DNA of 58,042 bases from Dankookia rubra (GCF_004355005.1 NZ_SMSJ01000036.1:1-58042); one strand, 5' to 3'; positions 18,437-34,233 are shown, counted from the first letter of the stretch. Program-made: numbers and translations. The notes: a model not told the origin generated them from the sequence alone.

Positions 18437-18570
18437 AAGGCCGGGGAGGGAAACAGGTGTTCCCTCCCCGAACCCCTCCCTTCCCTTTCGTGGGTCGGGT
18501 GCCGCCGCGTCGCGAGTGCCGATTCAAAGGAATAGATGAGGGGGTCCGGAGAATACCTTCTCCCCCGGCC
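18437..18570. repeat. Three-hairpin intergenic palindromic element, copy 3
   Basis: It starts directly after the TPR stop and ends at the base before the stop of the convergent RND pump gene. The left stem is GGGGAGGGAA/TTCCCTCCCC. The central GTCGGGTGCC...GTGCCGAT stem is partly decayed. The right stem is GGAGAA/TTCTCC within CCGG...CCGG. Its arms match copy 1 in reversed order, so the two lie in opposite orientation. It is placed as a bidirectional terminator. Confidence 0.8.
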
Positions 18571-21630
<3,060 letters not shown>

Positions 21631-21636
21631 CGGGGG

Positions 21637-22884
21637 TCAGTCATGCGCGTCGACCCGGCTCTGCAGCAGCAGGGCCTTGAGGCGGAAGCTGCCCTCGGCG
21701 GCGACGAGGTCGCCGGCCGCCAGCCCCTCGGCGATCTCCGTCATGCCATCCTGCCGCAGGCCGGGCCGCACCGGGCGGGGGGCGAAGCGGGTCGGCGCCA
21801 GCGCGAGGAAGACCACGGGCTGGTCGTCCACCGATTGCAGCGCCGCATCCGGCACCAGCAGCCCGTCGCGGCCGAGCGGCGCGGCGATCTCGACGATGGC
21901 GAACATGTTCACCTTCAGCGCGCCCTCGGGATTGGGGATCTCGCAGCGCACCCTGGCGGTGCCGGTGCGGGCGTCCAGCTGGTCGGCGACATAGGCGACC
22001 CGGCCGGGGAAGCGGCGCCCCGGCCAGGCCTCGACCGCGATGGCGACCGTGGCCCCCGGCCTGACCGCGGCCAGGTCGCGCTCCGGCACATCCGCCATGA
22101 CCCAGACCACGGAAAGGTCGGCCAGCGTGAAGATCTCGCGGTTGGTGTCGACCAGCTCGCCCGGCGTCGCGCCGATCGCCAGCACCGCGCCGTCGAAGGG
22201 CGCGAGGATGCCGCCGCGGGCATCGGTCGGGGTCGGCGCCGAGAGGCGCACGGCATCGGCCGGGTCCTGCGCCATCGGCCCGGCCGGGCTGTAGCGGGTC
22301 AGCATCTCCCGCCAGTGCTCCACCTCGGTTGCCTTCGTCTGCACCGCGGCATCGGCCCGGGCCAGGTCGGCGCGGCGCCGTTCCAGCTCGCTCTGCGCGA
22401 CGGAGCCGGCGCGGACCAGCTCGGCCGCCCGGTTCAGCGCGGCGCGGGCGGTCTGGGTCTCCGCCTGGGCCTGGCGCAGCGCCGCCTCGGCGCCGGCCAG
22501 CTGGTGCCGCGCCTCGGCGAGGTCGAGCGCGTCGAGGATGGCCAGCCGCTGGCCGGTCCGGACCCGGTCGCCGATCGCCACCTCGATCGCCTGCACCCGG
22601 CCGCGGGCGAGCGGCTGAATATGCGCCAGGCGCAGCTCGTTGAAGCCGACGCTGCCGGTGACGCGGATGGTCCGCACCAGCGGCCGGCGCTCCGCCGCCG
22701 CGGTGCGCAGGCCGAAATTGGCGGCCGCCTCGGCCGAGAGCGTCACCTCCTGCGGCAGGGCAGCCTCCTCCGCCGCGGTGGCCGGCGCGGGCGGCACCGG
22801 CGCGGCGGTGTGGCCGAGCAGGTAGCCCGCCACGCCCGCCGCCGTCGCGGTGGCGCCGAGCAGCAGCACGTCACGGCGCGTCAT
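21637..22884 (-). CDS. Heavy-metal RND periplasmic adaptor (CusB/CzcB type)
   Basis: The 415-residue adaptor is the partner of the CusA-like pump six bases downstream. The N-terminus MTRRDVLLLGATATAAG has a twin arginine and one hydrophobic segment, so it is either a signal anchor or a Tat-like leader. A barrel-sandwich half (IQPLARGRVQAIEVAIGDRV) and a long helical hairpin (about 150-240) follow. The second lipoyl half (GGILAPFDGAVLAIGATPGELV) and a beta-barrel (VVWVMADVPERDLAAV) complete the family order. ATG 22884 is preferred over an upstream in-frame ATG at 23097, because the extra 71 residues would cover the ssrA region and have no coding character. No histidine-rich metal-binding tail is present. 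Confidence 0.92.
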   Translation of the reverse strand: MTRRDVLLLGATATAAGVAGYLLGHTAAPVPPAPATAAEEAALPQEVTLSAEAAANFGLRTAAAERRPLVRTIRVTGSVGFNELRLAHIQPLARGRVQAIEVAIGDRVRTGQRLAILDALDLAEARHQLAGAEAALRQAQAETQTARAALNRAAELVRAGSVAQSELERRRADLARADAAVQTKATEVEHWREMLTRYSPAGPMAQDPADAVRLSAPTPTDARGGILAPFDGAVLAIGATPGELVDTNREIFTLADLSVVWVMADVPERDLAAVRPGATVAIAVEAWPGRRFPGRVAYVADQLDARTGTARVRCEIPNPEGALKVNMFAIVEIAAPLGRDGLLVPDAALQSVDDQPVVFLALAPTRFAPRPVRPGLRQDGMTEIAEGLAAGDLVAAEGSFRLKALLLQSRVDAHD

Positions 22885-22968
22885 GGCGCGGCGGCGGTCC
22901 CTTCGGTCATCGGTGAACTCCCCGGCGCGCGTGCCCGGCGCCTGTCGCGCCCGCGGCAGGATGCACCC

Positions 22969-22998
22969 CTGGCAACCGCGGCCGCGCTGTCCTATATC
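22969..22998 (+). promoter_or_regulatory. Candidate promoter of ssrA
   Basis: A -35-like CTGGCA (22969-22974) and a -10 TATATC (22993-22998) are separated by 18 bases. Transcription would begin near 23005, just ahead of the tmRNA acceptor piece. Only pattern matching supports this. Confidence 0.4.
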
Positions 22999-23004
22999 AA
23001 GCGC

Positions 23005-23288
23005 GTCGTCCGGGAGCGATCCCGACCGACTATGGTGATAAACACGGCTCGGGATAAGCGTTGCGGACCCGGGGGCAGTGCCCGGCGCCTCCACCATTCC
23101 CCCATATGCGGGGGCTTCGGGGGCGAAACAGGCTCGACGCGCGTGGTAATGGGGTCGTCTTTGCCCGGCATGGTTCCGCCGTCATCGGGCCATTGATAAG
23201 TGCGAACGATAACGACGCACTCGCTGTTGCTGCGTAAGCAGTAAACAAGCGCGGTTCGGGGGGCACCGGGCAACAGAAGCCCCCCACT
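23005..23288 (+). ncRNA. ssrA: tmRNA, circularly permuted two-piece form
   Basis: This RNA rescues stalled ribosomes and tags their nascent chains for proteolysis. The acceptor piece comes first and ends with a T-arm-like region followed by CGCCTCC, A and an encoded CCA (23086-23096). A short linker with a CCCCC...GGGGG hairpin follows. The coding piece starts at 23119 with GGGGGCG, which pairs with CGCCTCC to rebuild the acceptor stem (one G-U pair). The tag frame is 23202-23237 and encodes ANDNDALAVAA then TAA; the stop sits in a GTAA tetraloop (CTGC-GTAA-GCAG). A 7-bp GC stem (23258-23264/23279-23285) closes the 3' side. The permuted order is known for alphaproteobacteria. Outer ends are approximate. 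Confidence 0.92.
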
Positions 23289-23369
23289 TCACGAAATCAC
23301 CCCGCGGTTAATGAATCCTCCCACTTCCGTGAGTTGATGTCCTCGCCTATTTATAGGGGGAAGGGTTGG

Positions 23370-23858
23370 ATGATGAACGAGACCACTGCGCCCGTTGACA
23401 GTCTGTTGCCCTATGCCGAATGGGCCGAGGAAGCGCTGCGTGCCGTCGCGGTCGAGGCGCTGGACCATGCCGGCCGCCGCGGCCTGCCGGGCGAGCACCA
23501 CTTCTACGTCACCTTCCGCACGGAAGCCCCCGGCGTGGCCATCCCGGGCCACTTGAAGGCGCGCTACCCGCAGGAGATGACCATCGTCCTGCAGCACAAA
23601 TTCTGGGACCTGAAGGTGGATCGCGGGGCCGGCAGCTTCTCGGTCGGGCTGTCCTTCGGCGGCGTGCCCGCGACGCTGGTGGTGCCCTTCAAGGCGCTGA
23701 CCGCCTTCGCCGACCCGCAGGCGCGCTTCGGCCTGCGCTTCCCGGCGCCGGAGCCGGCCGTGGCCGCCGCCCCGCCGGTCGCGGAGCCGGCGGCAGCCGC
23801 CCCCGATGCCAAGCCGCAGGTGGTCAGCCTCGACGCCTTCCGCCGCAAGCGGGACTGA
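23370..23858 (+). CDS. sspB: ClpXP adaptor protein SspB (alpha type)
   Basis: The 162-residue adaptor binds ssrA-tagged proteins and delivers them to ClpXP. The folded domain (about residues 1-120) holds the alpha-type SspB sequence, including HFYVTFRTEAPGVAIP, MTIVLQHKFWDLKV and FSVGLSFGG. An Ala/Pro-rich linker leads to the C-terminal ClpX-docking tail VVSLDAFRRKRD. ATG 23370 is chosen because a purine-rich ribosome site (GGGGGAAGGG) lies just upstream; an in-frame start at 23334 lacks one. The gene begins about 80 bases after ssrA, on the same strand, so the tag and its reader are neighbours and may even share read-through transcription. Confidence 0.95.
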   Translation: MMNETTAPVDSLLPYAEWAEEALRAVAVEALDHAGRRGLPGEHHFYVTFRTEAPGVAIPGHLKARYPQEMTIVLQHKFWDLKVDRGAGSFSVGLSFGGVPATLVVPFKALTAFADPQARFGLRFPAPEPAVAAAPPVAEPAAAAPDAKPQVVSLDAFRRKRD

Positions 23859-24082
23859 CGCGGCCCCGATGGCCGCCGCGCCGTCGGGCGCGAAGGTCTG
23901 GATCGTGCCGCCCTGCTCACGCGCCGGCCGCCTCATCGACGGGCGAAGGCCCGGATCGGTCTGCCGCGGGCCGGTTGGCTTCGCGCCCGCGCTGGAGTAA
24001 TCCCGCCGAGGATTGACGGCGCCGCCCGGCCGCCCCTGCACCCGGCAGGGACCCCGCGGCGCCCCCCGTGCGGAGATCGCCC

Positions 24083-25807
<1,725 letters not shown>

Positions 25808-25812
25808 CTGCC

Positions 25813-26202
25813 ATGCGCCGCCTCATCTCCTCCGGCTCCCGCTTCGAGGAGGAGATCGGCTATAGCCGGGCGGTGGTGGACGGCGACCATGTCTGGGTCT
25901 CCGGCACCACCGGCTACGACTATGCGGCGATGACCATCGCCGAGGACGTGGTGGCGCAGGCCGACCAGGCCTTCCGCAACATCGCGCAGGCCCTGGCCGA
26001 GGCCGGCGCCAGCCTCGACGACGTCGTCCGCGTGCTCTTCATCGTGCCGCGGCGGGAGGATTGGGAGCCCTGCTGGCCCGTGGTGAAGCGCCACCTGGGC
26101 AAGGCGAAGCCCGCCTCCACCCTCATCCATGCCGGTCTGCAGACCGATGCCATGCGCATCGAGATCGAAGTCACGGCACGCCTGCCGAAGGGACAGCCAT
26201 AA
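25813..26202 (+). CDS. RidA family protein
   Basis: The 129-residue YjgF/YER057c/UK114-fold protein has members that hydrolyse reactive enamines/imines to ketones. The conserved core is visible: VWVSGTTGYDY, VVAQADQAFRNIAQALAEAGAS, VVRVLFIVPRREDWE and a C-terminal MRIEIEVTAR. The position of the key arginine of canonical RidA near the C-terminal strand (normally in a VARL context) reads MRIEIEVTARLPKG, so catalytic ability is uncertain and it may belong to a non-canonical subgroup. It begins five bases after the fumarase stop and is followed two bases later by a VOC gene, so all three are cotranscribed. Confidence 0.9.
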   Translation: MRRLISSGSRFEEEIGYSRAVVDGDHVWVSGTTGYDYAAMTIAEDVVAQADQAFRNIAQALAEAGASLDDVVRVLFIVPRREDWEPCWPVVKRHLGKAKPASTLIHAGLQTDAMRIEIEVTARLPKGQP

Positions 26203-26204
26203 CC

Positions 26205-26603
26205 ATGCGCTTCGCCGTCGACCGCCTCGACCACCTGGTCATCAACTGCACCGACATCGAGAAGATGGCGAGCTGGTACCAGCGCGTGCTCGGCATGGAG
26301 CGGGAGGATTTCGGCAGCCCCTCCCGCGTCGCGCTGAAATTCGGCGGGCAGAAGATCAACCTGCGGCCACAGGATGCCAGCCAGGCCGACTGGATCGCGG
26401 CCAGGACCTGCCTGCCGGGCACCCAGGACCTCTGCTTCATCGTCGCCGTCGCCGTCGACGACATCATCGGCCAGTTCCACAGCTGCGGCGTGATGATCGA
26501 GCTCGGCCCGGTGACCCGGCAGGGCGCGCTCGGCGCGATGGGCTCGGTCTATTGCCGCGACCCCGAGGGCAACCTGATCGAGGTCTCCTCCTACTCGCCG
26601 TGA
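26205..26603 (+). CDS. VOC family protein (glyoxalase/dioxygenase fold)
   Basis: The 132-residue single-domain protein is of the vicinal oxygen chelate superfamily. It has two beta-alpha-beta-beta-beta modules. Candidate metal ligands are His11 in RLDHLVINCTD, a Glu near the C-terminus (NLIEVSSYSP), and a position in the second module. The segment SVYCRDPEGNLIEV is the usual VOC ending. ATG 26205 starts two bases after ridA, and the start of the fold (RFAVDRLDHLVINC) follows at once, supporting it. Substrate unknown; a small-molecule lyase, isomerase or dioxygenase role is possible. Confidence 0.9.
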   Translation: MRFAVDRLDHLVINCTDIEKMASWYQRVLGMEREDFGSPSRVALKFGGQKINLRPQDASQADWIAARTCLPGTQDLCFIVAVAVDDIIGQFHSCGVMIELGPVTRQGALGAMGSVYCRDPEGNLIEVSSYSP

Positions 26604-26679
26604 TCGGGGCCGCTTGACGGCAGGCGCATCTTCCCGCCGCTTCGGCGTTCTTCCCGGGACCACGCTGCAGGAGGGCGCC

Positions 26680-28125
<1,446 letters not shown>

Positions 28126-28126
28126 G

Positions 28127-28354
28127 ATGGCGGCGGCCCGCCATCTGCGGAAGCGCAGCTTCCAGCTGGCGGGCCACCGTACCTCGGTCGCGCTGGAGCC
28201 GGAATTCTGGGCGGTGCTGGAGGCGGCGGCGCGGCGGCGCGGGCTGAGCCTGGCGGCGCTGGTGACGCGGATCGACACTACCCGCGGGGACGCGGCGCAG
28301 CCGCTGGCCAGCGCGTTGCGGCTGCACGCCCTGGCGGAGGCGGCGCAGGGCTGA
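28127..28354 (+). CDS. Ribbon-helix-helix domain protein
   Basis: The 75-residue protein is of the RHH_4-like group common in alphaproteobacteria. The beta-strand/helix pattern is clear: KRSFQLAGHRTSVALEPEFWAVLEAAARRRGLSLAALV, with one more helix after it. Such proteins are putative DNA binders of unknown target. It starts one base after the fumC stop, so it belongs to that operon. Confidence 0.85.
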   Translation: MAAARHLRKRSFQLAGHRTSVALEPEFWAVLEAAARRRGLSLAALVTRIDTTRGDAAQPLASALRLHALAEAAQG

Positions 28355-28512
28355 CGCGGCGCGCCGCCGCCCATCAATGCGGCATTTGCGGGCGCACCGC
28401 CCATTCGCGCGGCACAACAAATATCTTGCCGGCCAACTGCCCCTGTGGTGTTCAATTGCGCCATTGCGGAACGCGGCCTCGTGCCGCGTCGCCTGATGGA
28501 GCAGCAGCCCCC

Positions 28513-29589
<1,077 letters not shown>

Positions 29590-29604
29590 GCCGGGGAGGG
29601 CCGC

Positions 29605-30279
29605 ATGCAGGAAAGCCCGCTGACCGCACGGCAGCTCTGGGCCGCGCTGCTGGCTGCGCCGGCGCGGCGGCGCTTCGGCTTCGGCCGGCGCGCGGCACTG
29701 GTCAATGTCGACCTGCAGCGCGCCTATACCGACACGGCCGCCTTTCCCGCCACGGCCTATGAGTGCGATCCGCGCCAGGCGGAGCACGTGAACCGCCTCG
29801 CCGCGCTGTGCCGCGGGCGCGGCTTCCCCGTCGTCTGGACCTATGTCGCCTATGATGCCGGCGGCGCCGATTGCGGCGTCTGGGGCACCCGCAGCGACAC
29901 GCCGGACAGCCTGCAGAACATCGGGGAGGGCTCGCCGCGCGCCGCGCTCGACCCGCGGCTGGATGTCCGTCCCGCCGACGTCATCCTCCGCAAGCGCATG
30001 GCCTCCGCCTTCTTCGAGACCAGCCTGCGGTCGCTGCTGACCTTCCGCGGCGTGGATACGGTGGTGGTCACCGGCGGCTCCACCTCCGGCTGCGTGCGCG
30101 CGACGGCGGTGGAGGGCCTGTCCTGCGGCTTCCGCGTCGTCGTGCCGGTGGAATGCGTCGCGGACCGGCACGAGGGCCCGCATTTCGCCAGCCTCTACGA
30201 CATGGCGGTCAAGTATGCGGATGTGCTGCCGGTGGAGGAGGCGCTCGCCGGCCTCGGCGCCATGCCGGCGGCCCGCTGA
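29605..30279 (+). CDS. Isochorismatase-family cysteine hydrolase (N-carbamoylsarcosine amidase-like)
   Basis: The 224-residue amidohydrolase has a cysteine hydrolase triad. The Asp lies in ALVNVDLQRAYTD, the Lys in VILRKRMASAFFET, and the nucleophile Cys in TGGSTSGCVRATAVEG. The TSGCVRATA form fits N-carbamoylsarcosine/maleamate amidase relatives better than canonical RutB. The gene starts 15 bases behind rutA. From this context it probably hydrolyses the ureido product of RutA (the RutB step), by inference. The alternative is deamidation of another carbamoyl or maleamate-like compound. Confidence 0.88.
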   Translation: MQESPLTARQLWAALLAAPARRRFGFGRRAALVNVDLQRAYTDTAAFPATAYECDPRQAEHVNRLAALCRGRGFPVVWTYVAYDAGGADCGVWGTRSDTPDSLQNIGEGSPRAALDPRLDVRPADVILRKRMASAFFETSLRSLLTFRGVDTVVVTGGSTSGCVRATAVEGLSCGFRVVVPVECVADRHEGPHFASLYDMAVKYADVLPVEEALAGLGAMPAAR

Positions 30280-30604
30280 TCCCGGCCCGGCCGGGCGGGG
30301 TGCCGGTCGGCCGGAGCGCGCGCCGACGCTGCCGGACCGATGCCGCACGCTGACGTGTAAGGCGGGCGCCTCGCCTTCTCCCCGCCCGGCAGCCCATCAT
30401 CCGCGACCTTGCGGCCGCTCATCATCCAGGGATCCGGACGGGTCGTTGCGGGATTTTCGGTTGTGGGGCAGACTTCGGCCGCCCGGGAGGGCGTGGGAGG
30501 AACGTAACGGCATACGCGGCCGCCCGACCCGCCCCGGGTCAGGTATCCCGGGCCCGGCCTACGTCCATGTTGCCAATGATCCCCGTAATGAGGGAACCGT
30601 CCGC
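30280..30604. other. Intergenic region ahead of the kor-like locus
   Basis: This is 325 bases without a recognisable gene. GC-rich inverted stretches follow the amidase stop, and the leader of the oxidoreductase operon must start here. I see no confident promoter, riboswitch or small ORF. Confidence 0.4.
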
Positions 30605-32404
30605 TTGAAGCCGACTGATATCCGTAACCCGGACTACTTCCACAAGGTCGTCGACTGCCAGTGGGCCTGCCCCGCCCATACCCCGGTCCCCGAATACATT
30701 CGGATGATCGCCGCGGGCCGGTACAGCGACGCCTACATGGTCAACTGGCACTCCAACGTCTTCCCCGGCATCCTCGGCCGCACCTGCGACCGTCCGTGTG
30801 AGCCGGCCTGCCGCCGCGGCCGGGTGGAGGACGAGCCCGTCGCCATCTGCCGCCTCAAGCGCGTGGCGGCCGACAACAAGTCGGACATCCGGGCGCGGCT
30901 GACCCCGATCCCGGCCGTCGGCAACGGCCGCCGCATCGCCTGCATCGGCGCCGGCCCGTCCAGCCTGACCGTCGCCCGCGACCTCGCCCCGCTGGGATAC
31001 GAGGTGCATGTCTATGACGGGGAGAAGCAGGGCGGCGGCTTCATCCGCAGCCAGATCCCGCGCTTCCGCCTGCCCGCCGAGGTGATCGACGAGGAGGTCG
31101 GCTACATCACCGACCGCGGCGGCGTGGTGACGCATTACGGCCAGCGGATCGAGAGCCTGAAGGCGCTGCTGGCCGAGGGCTACGACGCGGTCTTCGTCGG
31201 CTCCGGCGCCCCGCGCGGGCGGGAGCTGGACGTCCCCGGCCGGGCCGAGGCGGCGGCGAACATCCATATCGGCATCGACTGGCTCTCCTCCGTCTCCTTC
31301 GGCCACATCAAGGAGGTGGGGAAGCGGGTCATCGTGCTCGGCGGCGGCAATACCGCGATGGATTGCTGCCGCTCCGCCCGCCGCCTCGGCGGCGAGCAGG
31401 TCTCGGTCGTGGTGCGGTCCGGCTTCGAGGAGATGAAGGCCTCGCCGTGGGAGAAGGAGGATGCGCTGCGCGAGGGCATCCCGATCCGCAATTTCCTGGT
31501 GCCGAAGCAGGTGCTGCACGCGGACGGCCGGCTCACCGGCATGGTCTTCGAGAAGGTGCGCGCCGAGTACGACGCGAAGGGCCGCCGCCAGCTGGTGCCC
31601 TCGGGCGAGCCGGACGAGGTGATCGAGGCCGACGACGTGCTGGTGGCGATCGGCCAGGAGAATTCCTTCCCCTGGATCGAGCGCGACATCGGCCTGGAGT
31701 TCGACAAGTGGGGCCTGCCGCAGCTCGACGCGGAAACCCACCAGTCCACCATCCCCAATGTCTTCTTCGGCGGCGACGCCGCCTTCGGGCCGAAGAACAT
31801 CATCTGGGCCGTGGCGCATGGCCATGCCGCGGCGATCTCCATCGACCTCTTCTGCCGCGGGGAGGACGTGCGGAACCGCCCGCCGCCCGACACCGCGCTG
31901 GTCAGCCAGAAGATGGGCATCCACGAATGGAGCTATGACAACGACGTCTCGCTCGACCTGCGGTTCAAGGTGCCGCATGCCGAGGACGAGCGGGCGCTGC
32001 GCGACATCACGCTCGAGGTCGAGCTCGGCTACGACCGCGAGATGGCCTTCAAGGAGGCCGAGCGCTGCCTGAACTGCGACGTGCAGACGGTGTTCAGCGC
32101 CAGCCTCTGCATCGAATGCGACGCCTGCGTCGACATCTGCCCGGTCGACTGCATCACCTTCACCCCGGATGGGGAGGAAAGCGACCTTCGTACCCGGCTG
32201 AAGGCGCCGGCGCTGAACCTGACCCAGGATCTCTATATCCAGGACGGGCTGAAGACCGGCCGCGTGATGGTCAAGGACGAGGATGTCTGCCTGCATTGCG
32301 GCATGTGCGCCGAGCGCTGCCCGACCGGGGCCTGGGACATGCAGAAATTCCTGCTGGAAGCCGCCAAGGCCGTGAAGGGGGTGCACGCATGCGCAGCGGA
32401 GTGA
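30605..32404 (+). CDS. NAD(P)H-dependent oxidoreductase with ferredoxin domain (GltD-like, KorC-type)
   Basis: The 599-residue flavo-iron-sulfur protein moves electrons between a ferredoxin-type partner and NAD(P). The N-terminal Fer4_20-type cysteines are in DCQWACPAHTP and CDRPCEPACRRG. An FAD-binding motif, IGAGPSSLTVARDL, and an NAD(P) motif, VLGGGNTAMDCCRSARRLG, match the glutamate synthase small subunit. The C-terminus adds two [4Fe-4S] ferredoxin clusters (CIECDACVDICPVDC and CLHCGMCAERCPTG). TTG 30605 is used: it follows an AGGG ribosome site, and the conserved start KPTDIRNPDYFHKVVDCQW comes next. It overlaps the alpha-subunit gene by 16 bases. Azoarcus has a comparable three-subunit 2-oxoglutarate:NADP+ oxidoreductase. 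Confidence 0.9.
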   Translation: MKPTDIRNPDYFHKVVDCQWACPAHTPVPEYIRMIAAGRYSDAYMVNWHSNVFPGILGRTCDRPCEPACRRGRVEDEPVAICRLKRVAADNKSDIRARLTPIPAVGNGRRIACIGAGPSSLTVARDLAPLGYEVHVYDGEKQGGGFIRSQIPRFRLPAEVIDEEVGYITDRGGVVTHYGQRIESLKALLAEGYDAVFVGSGAPRGRELDVPGRAEAAANIHIGIDWLSSVSFGHIKEVGKRVIVLGGGNTAMDCCRSARRLGGEQVSVVVRSGFEEMKASPWEKEDALREGIPIRNFLVPKQVLHADGRLTGMVFEKVRAEYDAKGRRQLVPSGEPDEVIEADDVLVAIGQENSFPWIERDIGLEFDKWGLPQLDAETHQSTIPNVFFGGDAAFGPKNIIWAVAHGHAAAISIDLFCRGEDVRNRPPPDTALVSQKMGIHEWSYDNDVSLDLRFKVPHAEDERALRDITLEVELGYDREMAFKEAERCLNCDVQTVFSASLCIECDACVDICPVDCITFTPDGEESDLRTRLKAPALNLTQDLYIQDGLKTGRVMVKDEDVCLHCGMCAERCPTGAWDMQKFLLEAAKAVKGVHACAAE

Positions 32405-34233
32405 CGGCGACGAACGACTTCGTCGTCAAATTCGCCAACGTCAACGGCTCGGGCTCGGCCAGCGCCAACCAGCTCTTCGCCAAGTCGATCCTGCGCATGG
32501 GCATCCCCATCGCGTCCCGCAACATCTTTCCCTCCAACATCCAGGGCCTGCCGACCTGGTTCGAGGTGCGGGTCAGCGGCGAGGGGCATCTCGGCCGGCG
32601 CGGCGGCGTCGACCTCATGGTCGCGATGAACCCGCAGACCTGGGACCGCGACATCGCCGAGATCGATCCCGGCGGCTACCTGCTATACGACAGCACGCGT
32701 CCCATGCCGGCCTCCCGTTTCCGCAGCGACATCAACGTCATCGGCGTGCCGCTGACGCAGATCTGCAACGCCAACTACACCGATGCGCGGCAGCGTCAGC
32801 TGCTGAAGAACATCATGTATGTCGGGGCGCTGTCCGCCCTGCTGAACATCGAGCCGCCGGTGGTCGAGCAGCTTCTCGCCGAGCAGTACAAGGGCAAGGA
32901 AAAGCTCGCCAAGCCGAACCGCGACGCCTTCCACATGGGCCGCGACTGGGCGCTGAAGAACCTCGACTGCCCGCTCGGCCTGACGCTCGAACGCTCGGAC
33001 GCGGTCGGCGACCGCATCTACGTGGAGGGCAATGCCGCCGCGGCGCTCGGCGCGGTCTATGGCGGCGCCACGGTCTGCGCCTGGTATCCGATCACCCCCT
33101 CCACCTCGCTCGCGGAGGCCTTCGAGCGCCACTGCAAGCGCTTCCGGACCGAGGCCGAGACGGGCAGGAAGCGCTACGCCATCGTCCAGGCGGAGGACGA
33201 GCTGGCCTCGATCGGCATCGTCATCGGCGCCGCCTGGAACGGCGCCCGGGCCTTCACCGCGACCTCCGGCCCGGGGATCTCGCTGATGCAGGAATTCGTC
33301 GGCCTCGCCTATTTCGCCGAGATCCCGGCCGTCATCTTCGACGTCCAGCGCGCCGGCCCCAGCACCGGCATGCCGACCCGCACCCAGCAATCCGACGTGC
33401 TCTCCGCCGCCTATGCCAGCCATGGCGACACCAAGCAGGTGGTGCTGCTGCCGGAAGACCCGCGCGAGTGCTTCGACTTCGGTGCCAGCGCCTTCGACCT
33501 GGCGGACCGGCTGCAGACCCCGGTCTTCGTGCTGCTCGACCTCGACATCGGCATGAACGACTGGCTCTGCGAGCCCTTCGCATGGGACGACAGCCGGCAG
33601 CTCGACCGCGGCAAGGTGATGACCGCCGAGGAGCTCGAGGCCGGCCGGACCTTCGGCCGCTACCTCGACGCCGATGGCGACGGCATCCCCTTCCGCACCT
33701 ATCCCGGCACGCATCCGCAGAAGGGCGCCTTCTTCACCCGCGGCACCTCGCGCGACCGCTTCGCCAAGTACACCGAGGTCGGCAGCGCCTATGCCGACAA
33801 CATGGAAAGGCTGCTGCGGAAATTCGACACGGCGAAGCAGATCGTCCCGCACCCGGTCGAGCGCCCGGCCGCCCAGCCGACCCGCACCGGCGTGATCTAC
33901 TACGGCAGCTCCTCGGCCGCGATGAAGGAGGCGCTGGGGCAGCTCGAGGCCGACGGCATCCACCTCGACGCCATGCGCATCCGCGCCTTTCCCTTCCATG
34001 ACGACGTGCTGGACTTCATCGCCCGGCACGACCGGGTCTTCATCGTGGAGCAGAACCGCGACGCCCAGCTGCGCACGCTGATCATGACGGAGGGCAATGT
34101 CGATGCCTCCCGCCTGATCCCCATCCTCCACTACGACGGCACGCCGATCACCGCGCGCTTCATCCGCGCGGCCGTCGCCGACCGCGCCTCGGCGCTGAAG
34201 GTCGTGCCCTTTGCCGGAGCCGCCGCGGAATGA
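32389..34233 (+). CDS. 2-oxoacid:acceptor oxidoreductase, fused gamma/alpha subunit (KorA-like)
   Basis: The 614-residue subunit belongs to a thiamine-diphosphate enzyme that oxidatively decarboxylates a 2-oxoacid to acyl-CoA. The N-terminal third is the gamma (pyruvate ferredoxin oxidoreductase catalytic) domain: FANVNGSGSASANQLFAKSI and RRGGVDLMVAMNPQTW. The alpha domain follows with AWYPITPSTSLAEAFE, QAEDELASIGIVIGAAWNGA, TATSGPGISLMQEFVGLAYFAE and RAGPSTGMPTRTQQSD, the latter a substrate and CoA region. ATG 32389 lies inside the end of the previous gene, and the beta-subunit ATG overlaps its stop by four bases, so all three are translated together. 2-Oxoglutarate is the likeliest substrate. 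Confidence 0.92.
   Translation: MRSGVTATNDFVVKFANVNGSGSASANQLFAKSILRMGIPIASRNIFPSNIQGLPTWFEVRVSGEGHLGRRGGVDLMVAMNPQTWDRDIAEIDPGGYLLYDSTRPMPASRFRSDINVIGVPLTQICNANYTDARQRQLLKNIMYVGALSALLNIEPPVVEQLLAEQYKGKEKLAKPNRDAFHMGRDWALKNLDCPLGLTLERSDAVGDRIYVEGNAAAALGAVYGGATVCAWYPITPSTSLAEAFERHCKRFRTEAETGRKRYAIVQAEDELASIGIVIGAAWNGARAFTATSGPGISLMQEFVGLAYFAEIPAVIFDVQRAGPSTGMPTRTQQSDVLSAAYASHGDTKQVVLLPEDPRECFDFGASAFDLADRLQTPVFVLLDLDIGMNDWLCEPFAWDDSRQLDRGKVMTAEELEAGRTFGRYLDADGDGIPFRTYPGTHPQKGAFFTRGTSRDRFAKYTEVGSAYADNMERLLRKFDTAKQIVPHPVERPAAQPTRTGVIYYGSSSAAMKEALGQLEADGIHLDAMRIRAFPFHDDVLDFIARHDRVFIVEQNRDAQLRTLIMTEGNVDASRLIPILHYDGTPITARFIRAAVADRASALKVVPFAGAAAE

Noticed and set aside
22885-23097. N-terminal extension of the metal RND adaptor to an ATG at 23097
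   Set aside because: The extension overlaps the tmRNA acceptor piece and its promoter and has no coding character.
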